DNA from: Owenia fusiformis
Lineage: Eukaryota; Annelida; Polychaeta; Sabellida; Oweniidae
Length of the DNA: 64,000 nucleotides
Direction of reading: 5' to 3'
Assembly (NCBI GenBank): GCA_903813345.2
Contig: CAIIXF020000001.1
Span: forward strand, 41,137,366-41,201,365
In this document: positions 10,208-20,950 of the stretch, piece by piece
How the letters are laid out: each line of letters begins with the position of its first letter
Position numbering within the stretch: position 1 is the first letter of the stretch
Program-made: the position numbers and the translations under genes
Notes under the pieces: model-generated
What the model was told of the DNA's origin: nothing
What the model saw: the letters and a program-made list of their open reading frames with translations, nothing else
Database searches by the model: none

Positions 10208-11662
10208 AGACACGCCTTACCATCGCGTAAGCAGGCGTCACCGTACCGCGTCAAAAAATAGCGAAGTACAGTTTTCTGTACGGTAACGCAAATTAACTGC
10301 TTTGAAGCAAAAACTATGACAAGGGTTTAAAAAAATTAATTTGATGAAAACTAATACGATTTCATGTGAAATAAAAACAGCATTCTCTTAGAAATGGTTT
10401 TAACTTTCTGATTATGATAAACGTTTTACGAGCACTGTTCGGATTTTTCTGAGTGAATCGGCCCACATAATCGACCAGAGTGAAAAAAGGTTGTTTTTCA
10501 CATTTTGTTTGGTTATTATTTTCCCTACCGTCTGAGAGTATGGATTATTTTTATGAGAATATGTATTTGTTACTTACACATTTCATTATGTATATTTAAA
10601 AAAGATCAAATATGTACGGTGACGCACCAGCTGTACGGTGACGCTATGCTTTGATGAACTAAATGAGACTAAGATTGAATGAAATGGAAACTCTGGAGTA
10701 TGATCATTTGTTCATATATAGTGCATGGGCGCTACAGTTCAAGGATATCTTCCACAGCTTAATGGAAGGTTACTGGAAATGTATGATACGGTAAAGATCA
10801 TGAAACCAAAAACTCTCTTGTTGCTATGTTATTGATGTTTTAAAACAAGGGATGTCACAAGTAAATCTCATCTTGCACGTGTGACTTTTTAGGATGAAAG
10901 ATGCAATATCTTGCATTGGGTAAAGATGGCTGTTTAGGCTATCTTTGTTAGTCATAGGAGAAAAGCCTGGTTTAGTTCACGATACCAAAGCATTACGTCA
11001 ACTTTCAAATAGTTAATTCCATGAAAACTAAAAATATCGAAATTAATACTTCCTGTCTGCCATCTTAAATGCGAAGGTGACAGCTGTTACCTTCGCCTGA
11101 TACTTACCAGTGATAATGTACATGTAGATCTGACGCTTCTTTACCTCTTGTTCGAACAGTAAGCTTAGAGCACTTCATAAAATCTAAGGAAGCGTCACCG
11201 TACAGCTGATGCGTCACCGTACAGTTCTGATCTTTTTTAAATAAATACACTGAATGATTATTTGCCGAATATTCATCTGTTCTAAAATGTGTAGATAACA
11301 AATACATATTCTCATAAAAATAATCCATACTCTCAGACGACAGGGAAAATAATAACCAAACGAAAAGTGAAAAAAACACAATTTTTCTCTCGAGTCGATT
11401 ATGTGGGCCGATCCAGTCAGAAAAAATCCGAGCAGTGCTCGAAAAACTTTTATCATAATTAGAAAGTTAAAACCATTCCTAAGAGAATGCAGTTTTTATT
11501 ACACCCGAAATCGTATTTATTTTCATCTAATTAATCTTTTTAAAACCCTCATTATAGTTTTTGCTTCAACTCAGTTAATTTTCGTCAACGTACAGAAAAC
11601 TGTACTACTGTATTTTTTGACGCTGTACGGTGACGCCTGCTTACGCGATGGTTAGGCGTGTA
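10208..11662. mobile_element. Foldback element with GTACGGTGACGC motifs, in a receptor intron
   Basis: Two arms of about 440-460 bases are inverted copies: 10208-10650 and 11196-11662. The left end reads ACACGCCTTACCATCGCG and the right end reads CGCGATGGTTAGGCGTGT. The 12-mer GTACGGTGACGC or its complement occurs near both the outer and inner edges of each arm, twice in close succession at the inner edges (about 10616-10650 and 11196-11228). The loop of about 550 bases is unrelated and non-coding. Related single arms lie at 34167-37735 and 60690-61050. It sits in the intron between the 45-bp and 110-bp exons. No clear target duplication was seen. Confidence 0.8.
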
Positions 11663-11795
11663 AGAGATATATTGGCTGACTTTGTCCAGTTTATTTCAAT
11701 GTGGCGTAAGCCCCGATCATGACGTAATACAAAATAATTATGGCTTGCCAGCCCAACAATACAATATGACAATTACATGACAATAAGTACATTAC

Positions 11796-11840
11796 CTGCT
11801 CTAGAAAAGCACTGGTCGTCAATAATTGCTGTCTCTCATC
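11796..11840 (-). CDS. Nicotinic-type receptor subunit, 45-bp exon
   Basis: Exactly 45 bases lie between an acceptor ctatag (11842-11841) and a donor GTAATG (11795). They encode DERQQLLTTSAFLEQ, which aligns with the DEKNQ-x-x-TTN-x-W-L-x-Q segment of nicotinic subunits. A 45-base exon at this position is conserved across the family. Both edges are on codon boundaries, as required by the neighbouring exons. Confidence 0.87.
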
Positions 11841-11870
11841 CTATAGCAAAAGTGATCACAACTTGTTATA

Positions 11871-12119
11871 CAGGGTGGTCACAAAAAGCAGCACTGTAAT
11901 TTTATCGATTATTATGGAATCGTTGTGCACACGACCTTTAAGAGTCAATTCAAAACTGCCAGAGGGCTGCATTTGTGTGTCAGCCGTCTTTGGAATTTCT
12001 GCTTCATTATTCGTATTTTAGGATATGGAAAATTGACAAATAATATTTGTAAATTGCTTGGGCAGTTGTATTCGTTGAATATATGTTTATGTTTGAACTT
12101 AAGAGTATTTTTATGACCA
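11871..12119. mobile_element. Possible Tc1/mariner-like MITE filling a receptor intron
   Basis: The left end TA-CAGGGTGGTCACAAAAA is a standard Tc1/mariner-type TIR. The right end, TTTTTATGACCACTC, is its imperfect complement over about 17 bases and runs into the splice donor of the exon at 12125. The interior has no coding sense. The right TA is not evident, so the right boundary is uncertain. It makes up most of the 284-base intron. Confidence 0.4.
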
Positions 12120-12124
12120 CTCAC

Positions 12125-12261
12125 CAATTCAACTATCCTGTTTAGCATAAGGGTGAATGTGACGGCCAATGTTTCATTCCAATAGGCCCCTGGTCTCACA
12201 GACGCCTCGTAAGTTCCCATCAAGTCCTGATGAAGTCTCTGTTCATCTGGGACAAAGTGTC
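12125..12261 (-). CDS. Nicotinic-type receptor subunit, first placed exon (N-terminal helix region)
   Basis: The exon follows an acceptor ttttag (12263-12262) and ends before the donor GTGAGT (12124). It encodes HFVPDEQRLHQDLMGTYEAS, then VRPGAYWNETLAVTFTLMLN and RIVEL. The E-Q-R-L-x-x-D-L and R-P segments with a following N-E-T glycosylation site mark the start of the mature ligand-binding domain in nicotinic subunits. It begins two bases into a codon, so at least one upstream exon, carrying the start codon and signal peptide, is missing from this annotation. With it the protein would be somewhat over 600 residues, long for the family because of the cytoplasmic loop. Confidence 0.88.
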
Positions 12262-13088
12262 CTAAAAATAAAGGTAAAACGTAAATAAAGGTCCATGTGC
12301 AGTATGACAAGTGATTTTAGACAGTCATATCTTTCACCATGAATATTTTCTGGGTATACATACAGTGGTTTTTATTAAAGCAATTTGTTTTCTTTAAAGT
12401 GACGTCCCCATGATAGTAGAATATCAATCCCACTCTCTGAAAAATAATGGATAAGGACCCCACCTTGTCACATTTTTAAAAATGTAAGGCTTATTTTCTA
12501 AAAAAAAGGATCTTGTTTTTCTCAATTTAAATGTATCAAAAGTTTCTTCTACACTATATTAATAACTTCTGAAAAGGGGATGGGTATTGAAATGCGATAA
12601 AGTTAAAAAACCATGTTATTTTCCCATTGGGAAAACTCAAAAAAGAAGATCCTCTTTTGAGCAAATAAGTTCAACATTTTGAAAAAATTGTTGACGTGGG
12701 GTCCTTATTTATAATTTTTCGAATTGTTTGATTGATATTTTTATCATCAAGGGTACTTCACTTGAAAGAAAACATATTGTTTAAATACTGCACACGGACC
12801 GGACCTTTCTTAAAATACCCATTATTTACTCACACTGTCCTATTAACGTATGCAGTCTCACACTAATCAAAAGCAACTGGACTGAGTTTAAACTACTGAT
12901 ATGTAATCATATTTGAGATGATTCTGTAATAGATAATGTTCATACATAATTTCGAGGGCAAGTCTCAAAGGAGAAATTTAGTTTCCGTATTGCACATTTC
13001 AAGCAGTTGTCATCATGGCAGAATTCAGTCCACACGTGTTTGACATAATTGGGTCAAGATTGCAGTAAAAAATCCCATTGACGACCAT
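12262..13088. other. Upstream flank or first intron of the receptor gene
   Basis: The exon with the start codon and signal peptide should lie here or beyond on the - strand, but I found no convincing candidate. The stretch is AT-rich and has no recognised repeat. Confidence 0.4.
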
Positions 13089-14469
13089 TTGTATCAGATG
13101 CTGGCACAGTTTTGCCGGAAGTTTGCAAGAAGTAAATTTTGGCAATGCAGTATGTTAGAGTAACCTAGTAGGTGTAAGAAAATATAAGGTGATGGCCTTT
13201 AAAGTGGTAAAAACAATTTTCACGGCCGAATTGGACTTCAATTCCTGCGATTTCAGGGGGTACTATAAGACTATTTCATAACATAAAGGATATAGTTGCT
13301 ATTGTTCTGCTTTCTACAGCACACATTACTAGTCCAAAGATGAATAATATCCTAAAGTTATAGGCCGATATCTGTATTAGTCTTAGAAATATTGCAATTA
13401 ATAGGAAAAAAATATGCAATTTTAGTCATTTTTAAGTCTCACGTATCTTATATTTGTAGCTTCCAGCAAAAGATGGCAGCTTAAATAGCTCAAAATTGTT
13501 TTCTAAAAACTAATTCAAGCTTTGTTTGATATTGTAATACAATTATAATAATGATAATGTACTATTTATGATTTTTAATGTGACTGTATAGTACCCTACC
13601 CCTGGAAAGTGGGCGTGGTCAATGTTATCATTTTGCAGCATACAATTAAAAACTTATATTGATAGAAAGCAAATCAATGCATTTTTAACATTTTCACTTG
13701 TTACTTGACATTGTAATTCATTTATTACTAAAATATAGGACTCTACATATTTTATATATACGTTTTCAATTTTGTACAATGTATCATGATGATGAAATCT
13801 AATAGGCTGGTTCATTTTCAGTGTTCACTAACGCATGAAATGTAAGTCACAGTGTTTCCAAATTACCTTTGCAATGAGAAAGTACCACAACGACTACATA
13901 ATATGAGCAGTTTCAAGGTCCTAATACTAATACTTACCGATCTATCGGCGTTCAAAAATAGAGAAAGCTGTCGTGAGTGCAGTTTTAACTAACTTTGAAC
14001 TGAAACTGCTGCTTAATGAATATTTTTCTCAACATCTGTGACTTTTTTAGACCCCAAACATAAGATACCAAGACATAATGCTACCAAGTTCTGATATTGG
14101 AAGTTTCAGAGCTCTAGATCAAATATTCACTTCTGCATGTACTTTTAAAAAGAGGCAAAAGGACAAAAAAACTGTCAGATATCGTGAAAAATATGAAAGA
14201 TGCACTATTCAGAACAATTTATCTCTTAAATGTTACTTTTATTTGACATAATTTCTGATTCTGCCTCCAGTTAGTACCACCAATAATACATATGAGAAGA
14301 CTTAACGTCATAGTAAGTGGAAGTACAGATCTATTGGCTTCTGAAAATGGGAAAAGCTGTAGCAAGTATGATTTTCACCAGTTTTTCATCTAAGACTGCA
14401 ACTTTCTGAATTTTCTTTTTACAAACTGCACAGTAAGACCAAAGACATTAAAGGAAACCTGGTCATTGT

Positions 14470-14482
14470 ACCACCAATAATA
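14470..14482. repeat. Left 13-bp target-site duplication of the LINE
   Basis: ACCACCAATAATA is repeated exactly at 16614-16626, just after the poly-A tail. A related word, GTACCACCAATAATA, also occurs in the foldback arm near 14274, so this was pre-existing arm sequence. Confidence 0.9.
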
Positions 14483-16396
14483 CTTAAACTGATTAAAGAA
14501 CTGGAAAATGGCAAATCAAATGGCCCTGATAAGATATCGAATGAAATGCTTAAATTGTGTCCAGACGCAATGTCACTTCCTTTAACAAAATTATTTAACA
14601 AACTTCTGGTAGGCAATCATTTTCCTGACACCTGGAAAGAAGGTGATGTAAGCCTTATTCATAAGAAAGGTCCTAAGTCCAGATGTGAAAATTATAGACC
14701 AATTACGTTGCTGAATACCATTTCTAAAGTCTATGAAAGAGTTATCTATAACAAACTTAGCACTTACCTGATCTCCAATAACTTGATATATGAACGTCAG
14801 TCAGGATTCCTCAAAGGCCACAGTACCACACTTCAGCTAGTTTCAATTATTTATTATATTAATACTGAATTGAGTAAAGGAAACAATGTTCGTACTATTT
14901 TCCTAGATCTCGCGGCTGCGTTTGATACTGTTCCGCATAAACTACTTATTCATAAGCTCAGAAGTTATGGTTTTTGCAATAATCTTATAAAATTGATTAG
15001 TTCTTACCTCACAAATAGAAAAATTAGAGTTTCTATCAACGGCTCCTCAACCGAATATTCAAATCATGATGATATAAATGCAGGTGTTCCCCAGGGATCA
15101 ATCCTGGGACCTTTGCTCTTTCTCTTATACATTAATGATTTGCCAGACAATTTAAACTCAAGAAGCTACATTTATGCCGACGATACGTCCATTTACTTCA
15201 CCTATATGAAACATTCTCCAAATAACAGCAGACTTCTTCAAAATGACTTAAACTCCCTTGAACAATGGTCTCAGTTATGGAAAATGCACTTTAAAGCTGG
15301 GAAGAGCAGAGATTTGACCTTTAGAACAATAGGAACTCCAAAGCCAGTTCACCAGCCTTTGACCCTCTCAAATCAAAACATTCCTATAGTTGATAGCCAC
15401 AAACACATAGGTTTTCACTTGGACGACACACTTTCGTATGAAGTTCACGTAAGAGAACTAACTGCAAAGGTCCAGAAAATGTTAAATCCCTTAAAGGCCA
15501 TTAAAAATAAAGTAAAGTCAGCTCACCTTGATCTTATTTACAATTCTTATATTTCTCCACACTTCGATTACTGTGACATTTTATACCACGGCAGTAACAA
15601 AACAACCTTAAAATTGCTAGATACCTTGAACTATAGAGCTGCAATCTTAGTATCTGGAGCTCTGCATGGATCAAATGGCGACAAACTTTTGAAAATTCTA
15701 AACTGGCCAACTTTAGAAGCCAGACGATTATCACACATAGGTGTGTTAATGTTCAAGGTAAAACATAATATGTGCCCTTCATATATCAGAGATATTTTTA
15801 GACTTTTGACACCTGTACCAATAGGAATAGAGTTAAGGGATAGGCCAACCTATCACATCCCATTACATATTTCTACCAGGTTCAAGGATAGTGGAGCTAT
15901 CCTTTTTTCTAAAATTTGGGACTCCTTACCATTACAGCTCAGGCAGGTGCCTACTATCTCTTCTTTCAAAGGCCAAATCAAAAAGCACTTCCAAAATTTT
16001 CAAAATATTCAGACAAATTCACAAAATTTATCTCTTCCCCGTAATTCGGAAATCAAACTGAACCAATTACGTGTTGGCCTCTTGTTAAATGCACATAAAA
16101 TGGCCCACTCTTTTACAACTATCGATTCTGATGTATGTAGATGTGGTTTAAAACAAACCACAAAGCATTTCCTCTTACACTGTCGCCTCAACAATGATAT
16201 AAGACACCAAATGCTTGACAGGCTAAATGGATTATTTACCATGCATGACATAAATTTCTCCTTTAACAATTTGAAACAAGATGATAAAATTGAAACTCTT
16301 TTGTATGGAATTAACTTTTTAAATATTGAAACAAATAGAGAAGTTTTGTCTATTACAAGTACCTTTATTAATGAATCTATCAAACTTGTTGAATAA
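14483..16396 (+). CDS. LINE reverse transcriptase (ORF2 C-terminal part)
   Basis: The frame is open from the first base of the insertion to TAA at 16394-16396, 637 codons; the first ATG is at 14546. The reverse-transcriptase landmarks are in order: NYRPITLLNTISKVYERVI, ERQSGFLKGHST, the motif-A IFLDLAAAFDTVPH, the motif-B AGVPQGSILGPLLFLLYIND, and the catalytic YADDT. A thumb region and a C-terminal zinc-knuckle-like C-R-C-G-x(4)-T-x-x-H-F-L-x-x-C follow. The YADD box and this C-terminal motif fit the L2/CR1/Crack group; the exact clade is inferred. The apurinic endonuclease domain that should precede it is absent. No stop interrupts it. Expression from this truncated copy is unlikely. Confidence 0.92.
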   Translation, partial: LKLIKELENGKSNGPDKISNEMLKLCPDAMSLPLTKLFNKLLVGNHFPDTWKEGDVSLIHKKGPKSRCENYRPITLLNTISKVYERVIYNKLSTYLISNNLIYERQSGFLKGHSTTLQLVSIIYYINTELSKGNNVRTIFLDLAAAFDTVPHKLLIHKLRSYGFCNNLIKLISSYLTNRKIRVSINGSSTEYSNHDDINAGVPQGSILGPLLFLLYINDLPDNLNSRSYIYADDTSIYFTYMKHSPNNSRLLQNDLNSLEQWSQLWKMHFKAGKSRDLTFRTIGTPKPVHQPLTLSNQNIPIVDSHKHIGFHLDDTLSYEVHVRELTAKVQKMLNPLKAIKNKVKSAHLDLIYNSYISPHFDYCDILYHGSNKTTLKLLDTLNYRAAILVSGALHGSNGDKLLKILNWPTLEARRLSHIGVLMFKVKHNMCPSYIRDIFRLLTPVPIGIELRDRPTYHIPLHISTRFKDSGAILFSKIWDSLPLQLRQVPTISSFKGQIKKHFQNFQNIQTNSQNLSLPRNSEIKLNQLRVGLLLNAHKMAHSFTTIDSDVCRCGLKQTTKHFLLHCRLNNDIRHQMLDRLNGLFTMHDINFSFNNLKQDDKIETLLYGINFLNIETNREVLSITSTFINESIKLVE

Positions 16397-16613
16397 GATC
16401 ATGCTACCTATTCCTTTCACCTACTCCAACCAAACTACCAACCAACCACCAGCAGCCCATTTTTGTATTGTCAAAATCTATATATTTGTGTATAATTTTA
16501 TTGTAGTGTGTTTATATGTATAGTTGCCAATAATGTTTGCTTCGGCAACTTTTTGAAAAATCTTTGTAAAAAAAATTACTATGATAATAAAAAAAAAAAA
16601 AAAAAAAAAAACA
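14483..16613 (+). mobile_element. 5'-truncated L2/CR1-group LINE, young insertion
   Basis: This non-LTR retrotransposon copy starts abruptly inside the reverse-transcriptase frame and ends in an uninterrupted A-run (about 16588-16611). Exact 13-base target duplications flank it. A 3' hairpin, AGTTGCC at 16522-16528 with GGCAACT at 16544-16550, lies in the 3' UTR and could be the feature its reverse transcriptase recognises. The open frame, clean tail and exact duplication all say it is recent compared with its surroundings. It is dead on arrival because the endonuclease part is missing. Confidence 0.92.
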
Positions 16614-16626
16614 ACCACCAATAATA

Positions 16627-17780
16627 GGTAAAAATAATATTGGTAATATATACCAAGTGTTTACTTTAATTCCAAGGCATCTGAATTGATAAATAAATGA
16701 AATCAGTACTTTATTGTATCTTGGGACAAAATACACTGTTTGAATGCTTAAGCTTGACATCACAGTAGCAAGTGAAAGATACGTTGTTATATACAGCTAT
16801 ATATCACTTTAACTGACTTTACTCTTCAATTTGAAATATGCCTGGCCATTCTAAGAAAAATGCGACGGAGGGCAAAGAGGGTGCATGGTATAATCGGTAA
16901 TTAAGCTCTTCTAGAGTTTAAAGCTCCCACAATTTTTAAAAACGAAATGGAGAATAACATGTGAAAGTATAGGATGGACTTATTGTTCTGAGAAAGTTTT
17001 TGAAAGTAACATTGCATGAAATATTTAAGCAAGAGATATGTTCCAAAATACTTTCAGGTAGAAATAAAGCTCCGTAATGTAAAAACAATGTATTCTCAGT
17101 ATTCAATAATAACATTCTTTATAGGTTTTTTGGTCTTAAGCATATCAGTGATTATCCCATGGTTGCAAGGATATAGATCGAATATCACATGAAGATATAT
17201 TTGATATGTGGATCAAGTTATAATATTTTAGCAAAAAATTCACAAACCATCGAATATCACTTTTAAACTATTGAATATCACGTCTTAAAAAGTGATATTC
17301 GGTGGTTTGAAAAGTGATATTCCATGGTTTCGATTTTTTTCAAAAAAAAATTTATTTTTACATTTTTTAATTATTTTCAAAAATATTTTTTCAAATTTTT
17401 TCTCGAATTATATTTTTCACATTTTTTCGCTGATGATGATTTCCCATGGGATAAATTTTTTTTTCAAAAATATCAATTATATCCACTCATGGATACAAAT
17501 ATCTTCACTCACTCGCTGCGCTCATTCATGAAAATATCAATATCCACTCATGGATATAAATGATATTTTTTCAAAACCATAGGATATTCCTATATTATAT
17601 CAATCCGGATGCTGAAGTCACTTAATAAATAATAACTAGATGTAACTCCTAGTAAGCACTTCAAGTTTCAGTTCTAAATAAAATACGGTTCAGTTAAAAA
17701 ATTGTTAAGAATACATACATTTTTTCACAATCACAATTTCACCATTTCTGACTGTATTTCGCATATTTTTAGGTGTCAGT
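16627..17780. other. Right part of the foldback loop, no gene
   Basis: This AT-rich DNA lies between the LINE and the right arm. From about 17276 to 17590 there are repeated words AGTGATATTC and AATATCA with CCACTCATGGATA twice, giving a locally self-complementary patch. The T-rich open frames here are low-complexity. Confidence 0.5.
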
Positions 17781-19762
17781 GGTTCAATGATTATTTGATA
17801 TAACCTCCTGAAACTACTCTCATATATATTTGGTGGTACAGTGATATGGTATCCTGTCTTTTGGGGTCTCACGGAATTCTTGTTTTAGAGAAGAAAATCC
17901 TGAAAGCTGCAGTTTAATATTATGAATTATAGGTGAAAATTGCACTTGCTACACTGCTTCTCCCATTTTTAGATGCTAATAAATCTGTAACTACACTTAC
18001 TATGACCTTAAGTCTACTCATATGTATTATTGGTATTACTAACTAGAGGCAGAATCAGAAATTATGGTAAATAAAAGTAAAATTTAAGAGATAAATTGTT
18101 CTGAATAGTGCATTTTGTCACATTTTTTGCGATATCTGACTGCATTTTGTGTCTTTTGGGTCTTTTTAAGAGTCCATGCAGATATGAATACTTGATCTAG
18201 AGCTCTGAAATTTTCAATACCAGAATTTGGTAGCACTATGTCTTGATATCCTGTGTTTGGACTCTAACCAAATCACAGTTGTTGAGAAAAAAAATTTTAA
18301 GTAGCAGTTTTAATTCAAAATTAGTTGAAACGGCACTCAAGACAGCTTTCCTCATTTTTGAAAGCTGATAGATCGGCAAGCATTTACACCATGATCTTGA
18401 ATCTGGGCATACATATACTTAATGGCACTATCTCATTGCCCAGATATTGTGGAACCATTGTGACTTATATTCCATGTGATAGTAAGCACTGAAAATGGAC
18501 TTGTTGCATTGTGGCGGACCCCATACAAAACAAACATAGGGGTAGGGGGGGGGGGTTTAAACGTTGATCAGCTCTGCTATTTTTTGTGGCTATTGGTCAT
18601 ATAGTAGATCATTTTGTCAAAAGGTAAGGGTGATCCGAGAAAAAGTTTGTAAATTGAAACAGCCTATTAGATTTCATTATGATACATTGTACAAAATTGA
18701 AATTGTATATATAAAATATGTAGAGTCCTATATTTTAATAATAAATTAATTACATTGTCAAGTAACAAGTGAAGATGTTTTATATGCATTGATTTGCTTT
18801 CTATCAATACAAGTTTTTAATTGTATGCTGCAAAATGATAACATTGACCACGCCCACTTTCCAGGGGTAGGGTACTATAAAGTCATATTAAAAATCATAA
18901 ATAGTACATTATCATTATTATAATTGTATTACAATATCAAACAAAGCTTGAATTAGTTTTTAAAAAACAATTTTGAGCTATTTAAGCTGCCATCTTTTGC
19001 TGGAAGCTACAAATATAAGATACGTGAGACTTAAAAATGACTAAAATTGCTTACTTTTTTCCTATTAATTGCAATATTTCTGAGACTAATACAGATATCG
19101 GCCTATAACTTTAGGATATTATTCATCTTTGGACTAGTAATGTGTGCTGTAGAAAGCAGAACAATAGCAACTATATCCTTTATGTTATGAAATAGTCTTA
19201 TAGTACCCCCTGAAATCGCAGGAATTGAAGTCCAATTCGGCCGTGAAAATTGTTTTTACCACTTTAAAGGCCATCACCTTATATTTTCTTACACCTACTA
19301 GGTTACTCTAACATACTGCATTGCCAAAATTTAATTCTTGCAAACTTCCGGCAAAACTGTGCCAGCATCTGATACAATTATAACGTTTCATTTCACAATA
19401 TATTCATGGGCACAGATCTAGCTCAGCGAAACAGTGCCCAGTGTTCATTGGAGTCTTGTCTAGCTTGCCGTTACAAAATAAGCATACGGTGACCACACCG
19501 TTTTTGAGATAACTGAATCTTGAGAGAGCTACCACCGTAAAGCTACCTGTTTCAGAAATTTATTCTGCTCTACATAGTCTCAAAAATCACCCCGCTATCT
19601 ATAAAAATTCTGTTTCTAACCAAACTTGTAAATGTTTCCTGATAGATTAGTACTTACCCTATCGAGAATTAACCTTGATTCATTTATAAAACACTAGATG
19701 GCGCTGCGACGGGACACAAAAGGAGAAAAAGCTTTTTTATACAGAAAACCAAATAACCAAGC

Positions 19763-19949
19763 CTTGCCCGTAGCTAGCTTTTACCAGGAGGGGGAGCTTT
19801 TTTCCAGGGGGGGGGAGCTTTTTCACAATTTTGGCTAAAAATCATGCGAAAAATTCTCAGAATGGTGAAAAACTGCATGATTTTGAAAGAAAATTTGGCC
19901 AGGGGGGGGGAGCGGCTCCCCCCTAGCTCCCCCTCTGGCTACGGGCCTG
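19763..19949. mobile_element. CAGGCCCGTAG-family MITE, copy 2
   Basis: The ends CTTGCCCGTAGCTAGC and CTGGCTACGGGCCTG are near-complementary. Flanks CAAGC and CAAGT agree at four of five bases. The 187-base copy has the same length and almost the same interior as copy 4 at 50879, including CAGAATGGTGAAAAACTG and two G-runs. It is non-coding. Confidence 0.8.
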
Positions 19950-20950
19950 CAAGTATCTCTACTCCGGACTATATTCTAATATTATACAGAAAGGTGATGT
20001 ACGTAGTGGTTTATAGGGAAGTCATAGACCCTGTAGCGACCTTTATCACTAAAAATGGGTAGAAGACAAAGTGAATAGGTTACCTACGGATTGTGACCAA
20101 AAATGAGCAGAAATTACCCTCTAAATGACCACATACCCGCATACTTTGACATTTTATATTTTTCAGGGACACCCCTGGATTCTGAAGCTTTGCAATCTTA
20201 TTTAACTTTCCACAAGGAACAAAATGATAAATAACATGATAGGATGGCAATACTACATGTATGAGTTCATGGGGGTGCATACATATGAAACACCCTGTAC
20301 TCTCCGGCTTATCAACCGTCACCTTTAGCTTGAGTGTGGCATTTAACCTTTAAGTTAACGGTAGTGTTCGTGAATATAGTAAAGTCATGAGGTACTATCG
20401 TACCAATTCTCTTGAAAATAGTTGTCACTTATCCCACGTATACATTTCTGACGGTCGACGATGTGCTATATGCTATATGCTGGCGTTGCCTCACTCACAA
20501 ACAACAAACAAATCCAGATTTAATTCTCTGATCGAAACTCATTTGATAGGCAAATCTTCAGTAAGCTTTCTTCCTTGGTCTGTGAATTATACTTTCCTAA
20601 TTGGTTTGGACTAGCTACTATCAGTTTTAGCTGTGAGAACCGTACATTGTTTTAGTTGTTGGTGAAATAATGAAGAAGGGTGGACGTAAAATTGATGAAA
20701 ACAGCATTTCATTCATTAATGAGAATACTTAAAACAGCTGATTCTATCCCAATGTAGACTTCCAAAACGTCTTTACTTTTCTCTATTTTGATATTCATTC
20801 ATTTGCATATCAATAATACCAATAATACTCTATAGTACCTAGGTAGGTCGTTCCGTAAAGGATTTTTAGTACTTTATCAAGTTCTATCGAGATAAATATG
20901 ATATAGGTCGAATGCATGAATATGTTTGACACAAATCTGTGTATATATAT
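19950..20950. other. Intergenic, no supported gene
   Basis: A single Tc1/mariner-like end, AACACCCTGTA, occurs near 20289 without a visible partner. The open frames show no family resemblance. Confidence 0.45.

Larger units (their letters stand above)
13089..19377. mobile_element. Long-arm foldback element interrupted by a LINE
   Basis: The left arm (13089 to about 14470) and right arm (about 17800-19377) are inverted copies. The outer 600 bases are nearly identical, for example TTGTATCAGATGCTGGCACA against TGTGCCAGCATCTGATACAA, and GGAAAGTGGGCGTGGTCAA against its complement near 18848. Toward the centre each arm holds degenerate repeats about 388 bases apart (near 13916 and 14304), marked by GATCTATCGGC-type and ACAGATCTATTGGC-type words. 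The right arm has an extra stretch of about 130 bases near 18503-18650. The L2/CR1-group LINE at 14483-16613 was inserted later. No transposase frame was seen. It is presumably a non-autonomous DNA transposon. Confidence 0.8.

Noticed and set aside
16587-16611. Poly-A run as a simple repeat
   Set aside because: Its position after a LINE 3' UTR and before the second target duplication shows it is the LINE tail.
17292-17563. Two overlapping 79-codon Phe/Lys-rich frames
   Set aside because: They come from T-rich low-complexity DNA and resemble no protein family.
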